From assembly GCA_015179125.1 (NCBI GenBank), contig WHVA01000227.1:106517-170516 (forward strand): a DNA stretch of 64,000 bases, written 5' to 3'. The notes below the pieces were generated by a model. It did no database searches. It was not told the origin of the DNA and worked only from the letters and a program-made list of their open reading frames with translations. The stretch is from Gautieria morchelliformis. Taxonomy: Eukaryota; Basidiomycota; Agaricomycetes; Gomphales; Gomphaceae. The translations under genes and the position numbers were made by a program. This document shows positions 44,897 through 54,788 of the stretch, piece after piece. Every line of letters begins with the position of its first letter. Positions within the stretch are counted from its first letter, which is position 1.

Positions 44897-45085
44897 TCGG
44901 ACCTCTGATAGGTTACGTAGCCAGACCTGGTCAGAGACCTTCTCAGCTGTGTTAAGGTTAGATGTTCAGAGCCTGATGAGTGAATAGTGTCGGACCTCTG
45001 GTAAGGTACGTAGCCAGATCTGGTCAGAGACGTGCTCAGTTGTGTTAAGGTTAAATATTCAGAGCCTGCAGACATGCGAGGTTGA
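44897..45085. repeat. 93-bp tandem repeat, two copies
   Basis: The unit starting tcggacctctg at 44897 recurs at 44990, with the shared interior tacgtagccaga(c/t)ctggtc and gtgttaaggtta. A trace of its end (tattcagagc) recurs at 45162. Confidence 0.75.
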
Positions 45086-45671
45086 TGGATGTCCATAGAT
45101 ATAGTTGGACGGTACGTTAACATCACCTTAACAACGTCTACGGTGAGGTGGGCTGACATGGTATATTCAGAGCTTGGCAGACGTCGCCGAACTACGGTAA
45201 TAAAGGGCTTAAACGCAGTGAATGGTTCACCCCACTGATAGGTGTCAATAAGTGTTAGGGTTACAAGGCTCCTGGACTTCTATCTGGCATATAAGACATA
45301 CTGAAACTGACTGGTACTGATATGTATCTAAAGTGATTAAGCATTGTAAAACAAACAGGAGCTATCCTATGTTGGTGCCAGCATATCTCTGGCTTACTTC
45401 AGTAACTACAATACCCTAGCATGTAAAGCACTTTGATTACTCTATTCCACATTCTGGGTAAGACTGCCTATATAGGGCCTTGCCCCAAGGTGGCAGTATA
45501 ATAAACGGAATTGAAAGAAAAGAAAAAAAAAACCATGAGTCTCAACCGTCAGGCCAAGCCATGACTGGCGCCCATGCTCGATGTACCAGTTGTGATCAAG
45601 CGTGCTTCACCGGAATCACCTCTTGTCCCCCACTCTGCATATGCTGTCTATCCCCATGCAGAAGCCTCTGA

Positions 45672-46166
45672 ATGCATTGCTCACCCGACATCCTCATGAC
45701 CAAAACCTTGCAACCCATCCAACCTACCAACAAGAGGCTGGATCATGCCCAGCAAGCAGCCCACGCCCTCTCTTGCCTTCCGCCTTGTACCAAGATCCAA
45801 CGTTGCGGGGATCTTGACGCACTAAGCTTTCCTGGGACCCGCGTCTCAGCGCCACGAAACCCTTCCGCGTTCTGTGTTGAGAAACGCGGATTATATATCC
45901 ATGCGTCGACACACCTACGCAGTGTCGCTGGTCAGCTTCATATGATACATGGTAGTACCGTTTCGCGTTTGCCATGTTTCTTAGACACCAGGAATAACAG
46001 ATCACACACCACACCTCTAGGGCAAGGCTGGGCCGGAGCCTGTGATGAAGAAATACATGAGCATGTAGGCATTTTTGACGGTCATCCTTACGATCCTATG
46101 GCGCCTGGCGAAGCAACAGGCGTTTATAGCCTTACTGGAATGGTGTTCAACTTCAAGGACATGTGA
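45672..46166 (+). CDS. Hypothetical ORF, 164 aa
   Basis: The ORF starts at an ATG inside A-poor sequence and ends at TGA 46164-46166. I recognise no domain. The second half (FCVEKRGLYIHAST, HVGIFDGHPYDPMAPGEATG) has protein-like composition and no low complexity. No introns are needed. It sits between the helicase fragment and the arrestin-like gene and could be a real small gene, an exon of one, or chance. Confidence 0.3.
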   Translation: MHCSPDILMTKTLQPIQPTNKRLDHAQQAAHALSCLPPCTKIQRCGDLDALSFPGTRVSAPRNPSAFCVEKRGLYIHASTHLRSVAGQLHMIHGSTVSRLPCFLDTRNNRSHTTPLGQGWAGACDEEIHEHVGIFDGHPYDPMAPGEATGVYSLTGMVFNFKDM

Positions 46167-46391
46167 GAGTGTGAACAGCAAGGTAGATCGACAGACGGGC
46201 AAGCTTGGGCCAACATGTGAAACTACACACCGGTACCATGGTTTTGCTTAATCCATGAAAACAATCCTCAAGCTGCGCGATACTGAAAGTAGCGTCGAAA
46301 TATCAGCTTGTGGTGCATCCTGAGACAGACGTGTTCAACCTCATCAGAGTTGCATACAATATATACACTTGTACGTGACCCTCAATAGACG

Positions 46392-48050
46392 TCAAATTTT
46401 CTTTTCCGTGTCGTACTCGTCTCCATCATCTTCGTCGGCCCCATCGTTGATGCCCTCGAAGTAATCCGGAGGCAGGTCCAGCATGTTCTCCTCGGACGTC
46501 GGAACGATACTCGTGCCCTCGGTAACACCGCTGCCCACTTCTACGTCCCAAGAAACCAACTTGGTGCCATTGCCAATGCCCTTGATGGGCACCTCACAGA
46601 CAAGCACATACTGGATAAACCCCTAAACAAAATCCACGAAAAAAAAAAAACCCACACGCGTACGTACCTTCCACGTGATCTGACGGTTGGCAAAGTTCGG
46701 GACCTCCTTGAGAGTGAATAGCCCGCGCCATATGTGCCCCTGCTCCCAGTGCGACGTGCCTTCCGTTTGCTTCAAGGCCCACGCGTCCGTTTGTGGCGTG
46801 ATCCCGTGCAGGACGTTGTCCGTGATGTCCTTGTCAAACACGTGTGTGTGGTCCTGCACAGCGCCTCTCATGATCACAGAGGTCCGGATGCTCCGTTGAA
46901 GGTGCAGCGCCGCCTTGTCCAGCTGGGCAGGCGGTGGCAGCACATGGCTGGGGGGCGCAGCACCGGATATGTCATTCACGGGGTGCGTGCGGAAGACCAG
47001 ACATAGAATGAACGGAATGCGGAGGATGCGAGGGAAGTGTGGGACGTCCGGCATCCACAGTGTGAGCACAGCTTGGCCGCGAGAGCCGAAGATGCCGTTG
47101 CGCACGGTTGTGCTTTCGCTGTCGCAGTGCCACAGATGACCCAGGTGGTCTAGATCTCGCACAGAGAGGACCTCGGGCGGGGTGGGCAATAAAGGGGGCG
47201 GGGGGAAGGGGGGAGGAACACGAACGGGGAATATGCTCTGCAGTCGAATTTAGTGCAAATGCAATGTGAAACAAGGAAAGCCGTGCCTTTCTTTGTGTTT
47301 GAATATGCCTTTGCGCACCACAGACGCTTTGATGTGATATTTAACAAAACCAATCGGTGTCTATGTATTCCGTCAGACATGAAAATATATGCAAGTGTGT
47401 GCGTGCACATGCACACTCACGATTGCCTTCATTAGGGCTTTCCCCCATCCCCAGTATCTGCTAGCATAGAACGACGGCGGCAGAGGCGTATTAGGATTCT
47501 TACCCTTCACATCGTTCCCGAACTCCGGAATGGCGATCCGGAAGTGAAGCTCCGCAGGCGGCTCGCTTGCGTCCCCGTCCGCGCGAGCCCACAGCACCTG
47601 GTCCAGGTGCAGCAGCTTGCTGGTCTCACGACGGATATCATGGGTGCTGAGGAGGGAGCGATGATGAGTGGCGAATCACACTATATAGCAGCGCGTACCT
47701 GCCGCCAGAATAGTGGCCGTCTGCGTGCATTCACGACGCCAATAAGCATCAGTGTAGGGTACATGCCTAAGTGACAGGTACGCACGCGTTGAGCGCACCA
47801 CGCATACCAGGGACACCTGCACCTCCTGAATAGCATCTCGGTCCTTCGTTCCCAGATGAACCAGTCCCGACACAAACGAGCCAACGGTGTATATCTGCCT
47901 CGGCCAAGGGAGCTCGACCGAGAGCTTCCGTTCCGACGTGGAAGCCCCCGCCCCCGCCCGGCCCGCCCCGGCGTGACCACGCTGCTCGTCCGTCCTCGAT
48001 GGTGATCCAGCGCCAGTTTTGTGCTCAGCAATATTAAGATTCCCTGACAT
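46392..48050 (-). CDS. Arrestin-like domain protein
   Basis: Arrestin-fold proteins in fungi are adaptors for ubiquitin ligases and endocytosis of membrane transporters. Four exons read in phase: 48050-47782, 47646-47421, 47171-46668 and 46622-46392, giving about 409 aa. The N-terminal arrestin strand is KLSVELPWPRQIYTVGSFVSG then LVHLGTKDRDAIQEVQVSL. The middle has DQVLWARADGD, HFRIAIPE and LPPSF. The C-terminal arrestin part has VRNGIFGSRGQAVLTLWMPD, RIPFILCLVFRT and CEVPIKGIGNGTKLV. It ends in an acidic tail after LDLPPDYFEG. The start ATG (48050) precedes a Gly/Ala-rich stretch. The exon 1 donor is uncertain: 47782 keeps phase, 47808 is the stronger site but breaks it. The third intron (46623-46667) is 45 bp. 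Confidence 0.8.
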
Positions 48051-48772
48051 CCTCGAGTGGTATAAAGTAGACTGCGATGCAGACGCAGAATTATATACTT
48101 GGCACGTACGCCCAGTAGAGACTGCGGAGAAGAGCCGCCTGAGCTCTGTTCGCCCCAAAGGAAGTAGAGCGGCCACGCTGCACCGCCTCCGAATGCAGCG
48201 CTTTTCGCTATGGTACATGTGACCATAAACGTAGCATCAGAAAAATCTCGCAAATATCATAAAGGATTGTATTGATATTATAATATATGTCATCGCAATA
48301 AGTGCTGAAACGGCATACCTGACATTATGACGATGGTATACCCGAAGGTTATGTCTTGCCATCGGGTACCATGGAGATTACCATGTGCTGGTGTTAAAAC
48401 CATGGGCCCCCATGACCTGCAACAATGGTGGCTCGCCGTCACGATTATGACCTCTGGTATCTCAATGACCAGCGCATAACCAGTTACCTGAAATTTAGAT
48501 ACCTGATAACCAGTCGCCTAACATCTAGATACCCTGACAACCAGTCTCCTGACATCCAGATACCCTGATACTGGTGTCATTGCAAGCGGGGACCCACGAG
48601 GTACGATTATGGTGAGTTCCAGCAATAAATTCCGTCCATCACTATTGGGTGACCAGCGGCCTGACACCGAGATACATATGCCGAATAATTGTATATAGCG
48701 AACTTCAAGGATATATAACATATAAAGTAGCCACATTTACACCATACTACAGGCAGTTGAGCCCATCCCTGC

Positions 48773-50648
48773 CTACTCGGATGCTTCCAATTGCGCGAGC
48801 ATCTTCCCATGCACAGTGTCTCCCTTCGGCTCATTATACTCATGTGCATTGGGAAAGATTTTTCTAATAAGGTGTCAGTTAATTACCAATGCACAACCGG
48901 TTGACTTACCCTTTCCACCATCTCAACAGGGCTTCACGTCGCTGGACCATGCGCTCATCACCTAAGAGGTCCGCGATGGAGCAATAAAAGCCGTGGTAGT
49001 CGAACCGTCCCAGATCGCCGCCGACATGGAACGTGCCTTGTGAGGATAAGCCAAAATGTACCTGTGGGGGCCCATGAGATTAAATCAGACCTCCCAGCAA
49101 AATACGCACCAAGGTCACGATGTAGCTTATCGATGGGATTGAGATATCAGTCATGTTATTAAGCTGTGCATTGCCCTTCTTGGTCACACGGGCGGATGTT
49201 CCCCTGCCATCGATGGCACTGGGGCCGATCATGACAGCGCGATATGCCTGCATCTCATCAACTGAGCAATGGGAACATGATTAGAGTAAAAGGGATGGTT
49301 GTAACTGTCATATATATGTATATATAACTTAGCTCACCTATATTTCATAAAATATATCACAATTGAGACAGTTGCCAGCATTTGTAAGGCATGCTTAATC
49401 CTAGTCCTAAAGTTCTTTCTCACAGTCTGCTGCTCCCCCAGGAAAAGGTGTATACCCCATTGTCTAAACATCAATAGTTACATATCTTTGTACTATACAT
49501 GCATATTATTTTAAACATACCTTCTAATCAGATCTCTCAACCATATATAATACTATAGTACAGGTATTGTCCATACTTGCTTCTATATTCTGTGACTGCA
49601 CATCTAACATGTTTCATATATACTTCTAACATGTACTCATATGGTCCATACTTGCCTCTACATTCTATCATCATACATGTAACAAGCTTCATATATACTT
49701 TTAATATATAGTCATCCAAATCCTATCTGAAATTACTCTGTCATCTGAATACACACCATGCTTTAGCACTTAAAATATCAGAACATTCAAAAAAATTTAG
49801 GATGTCCACAATATACAAGTTGCTCAAAATGATGGACTATGAATTCGGTTAGGGTTGATATTTTAAAATATATCTAATATATCCTAGAAGAATGTACATT
49901 GTTGTCAATGTGAACATCCTCCTAAGAAATTATAGATACACGCACCCGGATGAGTATCTTGCTGCGCAAGAAACCAGACAATAAATTATCAGGATTCACC
50001 TTGTCATCTTCATATGAGAACATGGGATAATCCTGGGGCCGGAAAGTTTCAACTCCTTCTTTGACACGCCGGCGAAACCTAGATGTGTGTCAGTGATAGA
50101 CATGGATATGCAATGACAGTACATACTCCTCATCGTCGTCCCACTCCTTGACTTTCTCAGCACTCACGAGGAGCCGCCTGATCTGAGGATGGTTGAATCC
50201 TCGGCTTTCCTTGTCGTTTGTCTTCAGATCCGGGTGGAAGGAGCGGATGGATTGCATGAGGTCTTTGACGCGTTTGATGTCTTCACCGCGGCCACAGGCA
50301 CGTGCATTTTCCATCTGGATCATCAAGCGTCATCAAGAATGCAATATTGCTTCAGGAAGTCAGGCACTTACAATAGTAGCTACCTCTTCAACACCATGTG
50401 TCCGAATCTCTTCTGAAAGATGAGGGCAGATCTCGACTAGTCGCTCGTATTGTCGCTGCGTGGCGCGCAAGCTAGAATACAAAATGATCAATGAGTTCAG
50501 CGGCAAGAGGGGGAATAGTTACTAGGTATCATCAGCCTTGCCGTCAGATGCGTCAGGCCGGCCTTCGTTAATGATGAGTTCGAAGCGGCGCCACATTTCT
50601 ACTGTGTGACCGAAATGTCGCGCTGGCCTCGAAAGTGGGTCGTGTTTC
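48773..50648 (-). CDS. DUF6698 family protein, 5' end not found
   Basis: Seven exons keep phase through canonical splice sites: 50648-50523, 50471-50372, 50314-50127, 50078-49946, 49253-49110, 49061-48910 and 48863-48773 (stop). Conserved family segments in order: ERLVEICPHL, RGFNHPQIRRLLVSAEKVKE, PQDYPMFSYEDDK, SGFLRSKILIR, YRAVMIGPSA, KKGNAQLNNMTDISIPSISYI, and ALLRWWKG near the end. The function of DUF6698 is unknown; members are numerous in Agaricomycetes. The first visible exon opens at an acceptor, so the start lies upstream, yet a plus-strand tyrosine recombinase starts at about 50697. The gene may therefore be 5'-truncated. One intron (49254-49945) is 692 bp and AT-rich with a tandem repeat, unlike the others of about 50 bp. 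Confidence 0.78.
49560..49720. repeat. AT-rich tandem repeat inside a DUF6698 intron
   Basis: Two diverged copies of about 80 bp share tccatacttgc(t/c)tctacattct, split here as tccatacttgc and ctctacattct, and cttcatatatactt. They lie in the unusually long intron. Confidence 0.6.
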
Positions 50649-50696
50649 CTAGGAGGATGGCAAGCAAGCATTAGTGTATACAGAGTACATGGTAAT

Positions 50697-51615
50697 GTGA
50701 TGCAAATGGTTTCTTGCGCGCCGTTCCCTCAGAATAGCTGGTGCGGTACCAACGATGCACCTTGGCTCGGTGGTGGTATGCTGGAGCGGTCCATTCAGGG
50801 CGCTGCACATTTTGCACCACCCTCATCCGCTCTACCCAAACAGGATCCAGTTACTATGCAGCATCTCCGTGCCCTTCGAGCTCACCTTGTACTCACAGAC
50901 TCCTTTGACATCGCTGTGTTTGCCGTTGCATGCGTGGCAGTCTGGTCATGCTCATGTCTTGGTGAGCTGCTCATTGACAACCAGTTTGACCCTGAGCGAC
51001 ATGTTTCTCGTTCCACTCATATCAAACTTGGTACCACGGCCAACGGTTGCTCCTACATCACTTTTCACCTTCCCCGGTCCAAAACTAAGCCAAATGGCGA
51101 TGACATTCACCTCACCGACTCCTCCTGCGCATGCTCTGCTACCGCAGCCTTCCTCCACCATCTGCATTCCAACTGCACTGTCCCTGCGGATGACCTCTTT
51201 TTGCCTTCGAAACTGCTGAGGGTGCGTGGGCCCCGATGCACTGGAAGTGGTTCCTCAATCGCTGTCGACAGATCTGGTCACTAGCTGGGCTCCCTCTGGT
51301 CCTTGCCACAGCTTCCGCATTGGCGGCACCACTTTCCTCCTTCTGCTTGGCATCGATCCGTGGATAGTGATGATGCAGGGCCGGTGGAGCTCACAGGCGT
51401 TCCTCACCTACTGGTGCCGCTGCGAGGAGATTCTTCCCCTCTTCATCTGTTTTAACTTCCAATCACATGCGAGCATCCTCACTACCATGTCGGCTGGCTG
51501 CTCGCCTAGCGATTTCCGCCCCGTCACGCTGGGATTTCTGGTATCCCGTCTGGGCGAGTCGAGCAATGGGCCGACTGTCCGTTCCCTGCGGGAACTGATG
51601 GGTGGTGAAGTCTAG
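50697..51615 (+). pseudogene. Tyrosine recombinase, broken
   Basis: This is the tyrosine recombinase type common in Agaricomycetes genomes. After a likely acceptor at about 50736 it reads NDAPWLGG, DPVTMQHLRALRAHL, FDIAVFAVACVAVWSCSCLG, then the catalytic half HSFRIGGTTFLLLLGID, IVMMQGRWSSQAFLTYW (H-x-x-R, W and the Tyr nucleophile). The segment FETAEGAWAPMHWKWFLNRC lies between but in another frame; shifts occur near 51205 and 51306. The family's first catalytic arginine, normally in a C-R-L-G-E motif, reads C-S-C-L-G-E here (Arg to Cys). An N-terminal exon is missing. Inactive. Confidence 0.8.
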
Positions 51616-51935
51616 GCCCCATTGATCTCGTGCGCGAGGCTGAGCCAAACACAGCTCACCCCAGCCCGTTGTATCATTCTCATAGTCTCTACTCTCTATC
51701 TAGGATCTAGGATAGCTAGCTGTACGGTTGAACTTACATAAGAAACGTGTGACAAGTTCAAACCTGGCTAAGTAGCTAAGACGGAAGGGGTGGTTGGTAA
51801 TCACGCCCTTCTCTCCTTCGCTCCTCCATACCTAAAAGCATCGTCACACTTTGTCTCTCCCACCCACCTTCGCCCTGTTTTCTTTTCTTTCGCACTCTGA
51901 TTGATGAGGTCTAGGCCCCATTGATCTTGTGCGCT
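51606..51935. repeat. 30-bp direct repeats flanking 270 bp
   Basis: The sequence ctaggccccattgatct with flanks (51606-51635) recurs at 51905-51934 with two mismatches. The first copy covers the stop of the recombinase frame. Such repeats could mark the end of a recombinase-borne element or a local duplication. Confidence 0.65.
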
Positions 51936-52235
51936 GGCGGTCCAAATACTGACATTGCGTAGAATCACTCTAGGACATTGAAAATACAATTTGGAATCAT
52001 TGAAAATACAATTTGGAATTTTTCTTGTGTCACACTTAGAACATCATATATCTTCTCCAATAGTATAGATATTTCCCAAGTCTCTCCTAGAAGTTGTAGC
52101 TATGCATAACCCAAAGAGACTCTAGGAAGCAGTTTGGCAAAAAAATTCTGCCTTCCAGTTTTATTGAGCTCACCGTCGGATGGTCCTGAGCTTACGTAAA
52201 GGTGCCGCATTTAAACGACTTCTTAGACAATCAAC
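51936..52235. other. Spacer
   Basis: A tandem cattgaaaatacaatttggaa duplication (two copies, about 51977-52018) is the only visible structure. Confidence 0.5.
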
Positions 52236-53549
52236 TTAATTCCAGGGATTATGCGAACAAAATATACACCGGTAACCAACTAGCTCACAAAAGGACACCC
52301 TGACGCCTCGCGCTGCTAATAACGGATGTGCGGCAACCATGTCCTTACTCATCTCAGCCACCTGGGTATTCCAGGGAGCATGGTCAGCCCCGATATTGAT
52401 GTACAACGCCCGCAGAAACTGAAAATGAGGTCCCGCAAGGACGCTATAGACTTCATCCCAAGCTGCCCATCCCACCCGCGTAATGTGGCTACAGAGGGGA
52501 TCCAGACGCAATTCCATATGATGTATATGGTTGGAAGCGTCGACAGTAGACAGAACCCTCCTCAAGGCGATAGGGTGTCACTTCGCATATCCATGCGAAC
52601 CAGACTTAAGATTTCAATGTTCACATTGAACGCCAGATTGATCGGAACCGGGACTTTTTCTTTCAAGTCAGGCAAAGGCTTTGTGTTCAATCAAACAGGT
52701 GGTCACTCACACACTTGTGGCAGGGAAATAGAGACATGCTTGAGTGAGCTGCCGATGGCGCAAAGCAGCCGGTTGACACTATCATCTTCAGTGTCAAGGA
52801 GCCTTATGTGCAATGTATGGATGTGCGATACGCTCAAATGTGATCGAGGTCCAAGGAGCCAGTCAATAAATACGGAATTGTTGTCCTTTAACGTCATATC
52901 CAGGCAAGTAAGGTGAGAAATGCGAGGCCGCTCGAACCTCTGTTTATCGTCGTCCGCTTGGGTGTCTTCCAGCGCCATGGGAGACATCCATGACGCGTCG
53001 GATTGAACTAGAGAGAGCCCTGTTAGGCCTCTGGCGTGATATATAAAGCTCACAAAGTCGTCTAGCGTCGTGGATACATACAAACGCCATCGAGGGCAAC
53101 TCGAGTACCCGGCGAAGCGATTGTCTGAAATATCCTGGCAATGTATTCCAATCCAGGCATGAAAACTTGAGTTTCTGCACCTGGGTGAACTTGCACATCA
53201 ATGAGGAGAGTGGTTCATCTATCGCAATCCAAACTGCGCGCTGCTCCTGGTAGTACGCAGTGAGTCCATTGTTCGACAAGTCAGGTAACTCTAGCACTCG
53301 GATGTAACCGGCAAGATGGGGCGATTTGAGTAGAACCCAATCCAGTCGCTGCACTTGTGAATACAGCTCGCGACCCTCCCATAGTCCAAGAACAAACTCT
53401 ATGTGGTGAAAAAGGCGACGTTGGCTTAAGGGAAGCCATAAACGGCAAACCAGCGAGCAGGCTCGCAGGTGAGAGCGGCCCCTAATATCGTCCTTCTCGT
53501 CAACATGACTGATAATGTCATCGATGAGTTCTAGGGCTAGACTATTCAT
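52236..53549 (-). pseudogene. F-box / leucine-rich-type protein, frameshifted
   Basis: The start ATG is at 53549. The N terminus is an F-box-like motif (LALELIDDIISHV, RACSLVCRLWLPLSQRRLFHH); F-box proteins recruit targets to SCF ubiquitin ligases. Downstream segments are leucine-rich: IRVLELPDLSNNG, FTQVQKLKFSCLDW, LDDFVSFIYHARGLTGLSLV, HLTCLDMTLKDNN, LRALYINIGADHAPW. Frames change at about 53085 (one extra base between AF and YVSTT), near 52703 (possible intron at gtgagt) and near 52570. It is either a multi-exon gene with unusual introns or, more likely, a pseudogene. The conserved start is intact. Confidence 0.7.
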
Positions 53550-54788
53550 GCTTGTTCACAGGATTGCCGTGGTAGTGGCGTTCACTTCACGATATGTAAC
53601 GTTGGCTTGACGCTAAACGGCAAATCTAAAGGCTCGGAGGTCAACTACCTGAGGGGTAACGTGCCTCAGAAACCTTGTTTGGGATTTGTATCAGTATGTA
53701 CTCACACTCACGGCGGATAACTATCCGTATTCCTAAATCCCTACGAATAGAGCAAAAAAAACTGTGCAAAGTTAGTGCGCGTGCGGAGAGAGTCAAAAAA
53801 GGGATCTTTACCTGTGTGAGGCGTGCGAGTGAAGAGGATTGTGTCGCTGCTAAATAGGGGACTCCGGCTGAGGTATGACACGCGTGTTGACGCAAGCGGT
53901 GACGTTGTAGCGGCCCCTTAGCAGTATTCACCGGAACGGCCACAGTGTTCAGCACGGCGTGCCTTAAAATCGGCGTGAGCAATCACTTCATTTTCGCGGA
54001 TATACCGTATCCAGATCTTCTGTCACATATCTTCCCCTCCACCCCTTTCCATGAGATCACTGTCTCCACCCAGGAGATTATCGAAAATCGTATCGCAAGA
54101 CACGGGGAGAGATGCATGAGGCCAACGACACCAGTGAAGACAGTAGCAAGAGCAGCAGTGGGGGGAACAATGAGAGTGACCTGCCTCCGAAACTTTGGGA
54201 AGCGTCAGCCGGTCAGTATGATGTTCTGTATATTCCCACTGCTCACAAAATTTGCGCATTTCTCTTTAATACAGTAATACTGTATACTGAGGACAACTGA
54301 GAGAGCGGCGGTGGCCAGGATCAAAAAGGGCGGGTCAAATAGCGACGATGACGACACGCGTTGGAGCGACGCGTGTCACGGTCGTGACAAGGGTACCGTG
54401 CCTTGCCGTTGGTGGAACACGCGAGGCTCAAGTCCACAGGCATACAAGAACTGTTTTTCTAGGAGGCAGAATTAACAGAGGTACTATCTGAGGCAAGCAC
54501 TGTATACATAGGCTTTTACTGCTAACAGTATCTTACTAGGACCATGCAATATGGGAGTACCGCAGGTGACGTGCCCACGCCGGATACTGTATGTATTTGG
54601 TTGGCACTTATCTATCACGCTGTACTGAGGCGTATTTGGCACTCTATTCCGATCTATTCAATCCGGGAAACTCGTCCCTTTCCAAATATGACTTGGTCGT
54701 ACACTAAAAGGCGACTGACTGAAATCTGATATATGCCGCCTGCATATATGGGCCGCGCTGGCACCTCAAGAAGAGGGAATTTAAAAGC
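53550..54788. other. Intergenic region, nothing recognised
   Basis: ORFs of under 115 codons only; the one at 53945-54277 shows no domain. It separates the F-box pseudogene from the 3' end of acetyl-CoA synthetase. Confidence 0.4.
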
